Assembly: GCA_964552725.1 (NCBI GenBank)
Contig: CAZKHU010000143.1
Coordinates: 1-5,951 of the forward strand
From: DYTH01 sp964552725
Lineage (GTDB): Bacteria > Desulfobacterota > Syntrophia > Syntrophales > UBA5619
Reading direction: 5' to 3'
Length of the DNA: 5,951 nucleotides
Shown here piece after piece: positions 4,254 to 5,951 of the stretch; positions within the stretch are counted from its first letter, which is position 1, and the number at the start of each line of letters is the position of its first letter. The notes below the pieces were generated by a model. It did no database searches, was not told the DNA's origin, and saw only the letters and a list, made by a program, of their open reading frames with translations. The position numbers were made by a program, and so were the translations under genes.

Positions 4254-5951
4254 ATGGACAAGGTCATCGGCGCACAGCTTGCCGCGGAGGCTCTTCAGGA
4301 ACGGAAGGTTGATTACATCTTCTCGCTGAGCGGCGGACATATAACCCCCATCTATCAATATCTCGAAAATACGCATATCACGATATTCGACACCCGCCAC
4401 GAACAGGCGGCGGTCTTCATGGCCGAGGCCTGGGGGAGAATGAGCCGGAAGCCGGCGGTGGCAATGGTAACCGCTGGACCGGGCTTCACCAACGCGCTGA
4501 CCGGCGTTGCCAGCGCCCGGCTCGCCAACGCGCCGCTCGTCCTGATTGCCGGCTGCGTCGGGCTCGAAAGCAGGGAAAAGCTCGACCTGCAGGATATGAG
4601 CCAGCTTCCCGTCATCGAGCCGATGGTCAAAAAAGCACTGGTCTGCTCCGTCCCCGAACGGATTCCGGAGTACATCGACATGGCCTTCCGGATTGCCGGG
4701 AGCGGCAGACCCGGCCCGGTCTATCTCGAGCTTCCCTGCGACATTCTGAACGCGGCGGTTGACATGAACAAGGTAAGAAGACTGCACACGGCAGTCGCCT
4801 CCCGACCCGTTGACCGGGAAAATGCCAAAAAAGCCTTGGCGATGATCAGGGAAGCCAAAAACCCGGTGGCGATCGCGGGAAGCGGCGCGTGGTATGCCGA
4901 TGCCGGCAAGGAACTCACGGATTTTGTTGAAAAGACAGGAATTCCTGTCTTCACGGCAGGCGCGGGCCGGGGCGTCATTCCCGACACCCATCCGCTCTGT
5001 TTTGAATCGTCGCTCGCCATCCGGCCGGGAGCGGCGATGATGAGTCTGATGACAACCGATCTGGTAATTTTTCTCGGCAACCGTCTCAGTCTTTTCTATA
5101 TCTTCGGCGACATCTTCCCGGCTGGCGCAAAATTCATTCAGGTCGATATCTCACCCGAAGAGATCGGCAGAAACCGGACAATTGAACTGGGAATCGTCAG
5201 CGACCTCAAGGCGTTTCTTGCGGAGACAAACGGCCTTCTCGAAGAAGAAAACGTCAGCGCCTCGCTGCGCGAGCAGTTCCGTCCCTGGCTGGAAACCGTC
5301 CGGCAGTACGAAGCTGAAAGCAAACAACGGGCGGAAGCGCTCTGGAATTCAGAAGCGCTGCCGATCCATCCTATGCGGCTGGCCCGGGAGATCGACGATT
5401 TCATGAACCGGGATGACGACATCGTCGTCGCCGACGGGGGAGATACCTCCACCTGGATGGGAATGACCAGAACGATCCTCCGGGGCGGCCATTACCTCGA
5501 TTACGGGTTGTACGGCAGCCTCTCCGTCGGCATCCCCTACGCAAACGCCGCGAAACTGAGGCATCCCGGAAAGCGCGTTCTGCTCATCACCGGCGACGGC
5601 TCGGTCGGCTTCAACTTCATGGAATTCAACACGGCGATCCGCAAGCGCCTGCCGATCGTCGTGGTCGTCGCCAACGATCAGGCATGGGGAATGATCATGC
5701 ACAGTCAGCAGTTGCGGATGGGCCACCATATAAATAACGGAACGGAGCTGAATTGGGTGGATTACCACAAACTGGTCGAGGCAATGGGCGGCTTCGGAGA
5801 GCTCGTCGAAAAACCGGAAGATATCCGCCCCGCCCTGGAGCGGGCCTTCGCCTCCGGAAAAACCGCCTGCGTCAACGTCAAGATCGACCAGTCGGTAATC
5901 AGTCCGGGAAGCGTCGCCCTGGCCAATCTCGGCGGGTACAAGTCGGGATAG
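4254..5951 (+). CDS. Thiamine-diphosphate-dependent C-C lyase/carboligase, benzaldehyde lyase-like
   Basis: This cytoplasmic ThDP/Mg-dependent enzyme (565 aa) of the acetolactate synthase superfamily makes or breaks a C-C bond next to a carbonyl. Three domains are seen in order: pyrimidine-binding domain (~1-170) with catalytic E50 in DTRHEQAA and TAGPGFTNA (73-81); central domain (~185-325) with FLGNRLS and FIQVDIS; and PP-binding domain (~370-545) with the Mg motif GDGSVGFNFMEF (447-458) ending at N474-D475. Compared with benzaldehyde lyase as I recall it, H29 (GGH), E50 and Q113 fall at identical positions and total length is nearly equal (563 vs 565). It lacks FAD-site evidence, so biosynthetic acetolactate synthase is unlikely. 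2-hydroxyacyl-CoA lyase or another decarboxylase/carboligase remains possible. The start has GGGGAGGAGG (4240-4249) 4 nt before ATG 4254. It is likely co-transcribed with the SDR gene; a 6-bp inverted repeat (TTGCCG 4204-4209, CGGCAA 4222-4227) lies between them. The TAG stop is the last codon of the window. Confidence 0.93.
   Translation: MDKVIGAQLAAEALQERKVDYIFSLSGGHITPIYQYLENTHITIFDTRHEQAAVFMAEAWGRMSRKPAVAMVTAGPGFTNALTGVASARLANAPLVLIAGCVGLESREKLDLQDMSQLPVIEPMVKKALVCSVPERIPEYIDMAFRIAGSGRPGPVYLELPCDILNAAVDMNKVRRLHTAVASRPVDRENAKKALAMIREAKNPVAIAGSGAWYADAGKELTDFVEKTGIPVFTAGAGRGVIPDTHPLCFESSLAIRPGAAMMSLMTTDLVIFLGNRLSLFYIFGDIFPAGAKFIQVDISPEEIGRNRTIELGIVSDLKAFLAETNGLLEEENVSASLREQFRPWLETVRQYEAESKQRAEALWNSEALPIHPMRLAREIDDFMNRDDDIVVADGGDTSTWMGMTRTILRGGHYLDYGLYGSLSVGIPYANAAKLRHPGKRVLLITGDGSVGFNFMEFNTAIRKRLPIVVVVANDQAWGMIMHSQQLRMGHHINNGTELNWVDYHKLVEAMGGFGELVEKPEDIRPALERAFASGKTACVNVKIDQSVISPGSVALANLGGYKSG

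Noticed and set aside
4233..4991. 252-codon - strand frame opposite the ThDP gene
   Set aside because: It shows no family motif, is low-complexity in composition, and is fully explained by the strongly supported + strand ThDP enzyme.

Overview
The window reads as bacterial chromosome from a Gram-negative, possibly anaerobic, Desulfobacterota/deltaproteobacteria-like organism. That taxonomic guess is weak and rests on the style of the encoded proteins and the mixed, moderate GC content. All credible genes lie on the + strand, and no tRNA, rRNA, CRISPR array or transposase was seen.

Layout. Positions 1-352 hold no convincing gene but end in an 18-bp tandem direct repeat just before the ribosome binding site of ssb (353-766), an ordinary single-stranded DNA-binding protein. 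After a gap with a perfect 9-bp hairpin comes a tightly packed cluster: an IclR-family regulator (893-1708), a DUF849/BKACE beta-keto acid cleavage enzyme (1678-2535) whose start overlaps the regulator, and a 163-codon ORF (2532-3023) joined to it by an ATGA overlap. That last ORF is a chimera. Its first ~88 residues are the N-terminus of a class III (PLP) aminotransferase. The rest is the C-terminal third of a LivF-type branched-chain amino acid ABC ATPase. The simplest reading is an in-frame deletion, or an assembly misjoin, that removed most of the aminotransferase, any intervening liv transporter genes and the front of livF.

A 341-bp non-coding stretch (3024-3364) follows. It carries an 8-bp hairpin, two overlapping palindromes and a terminator-like hairpin with a short T-run. 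Then come two well-preserved genes with strong Shine-Dalgarno sequences: a classical NAD(P)-dependent SDR oxidoreductase (3365-4201) and a full-length thiamine-diphosphate enzyme (4254-5951) resembling benzaldehyde lyase and related C-C lyases/carboligases. The window ends exactly at the stop codon of that gene.

How the parts fit. IclR + BKACE + aminotransferase + (former) Liv uptake looks like a locus for importing and degrading an amino or beta-keto acid: transamination to a beta-keto acid, then BKACE cleavage with acetyl-CoA. The BKACE seems to carry Arg where lysine-pathway Kce has a substrate-contacting Glu, so the substrate is probably not 3-keto-5-aminohexanoate. The SDR and ThDP lyase look like a separate two-gene module that makes or splits a hydroxyketone or hydroxyacyl compound and oxidises or reduces the product. 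The IclR gene differs sharply in arginine codon use from the ThDP gene, which suggests that the two halves have different histories.
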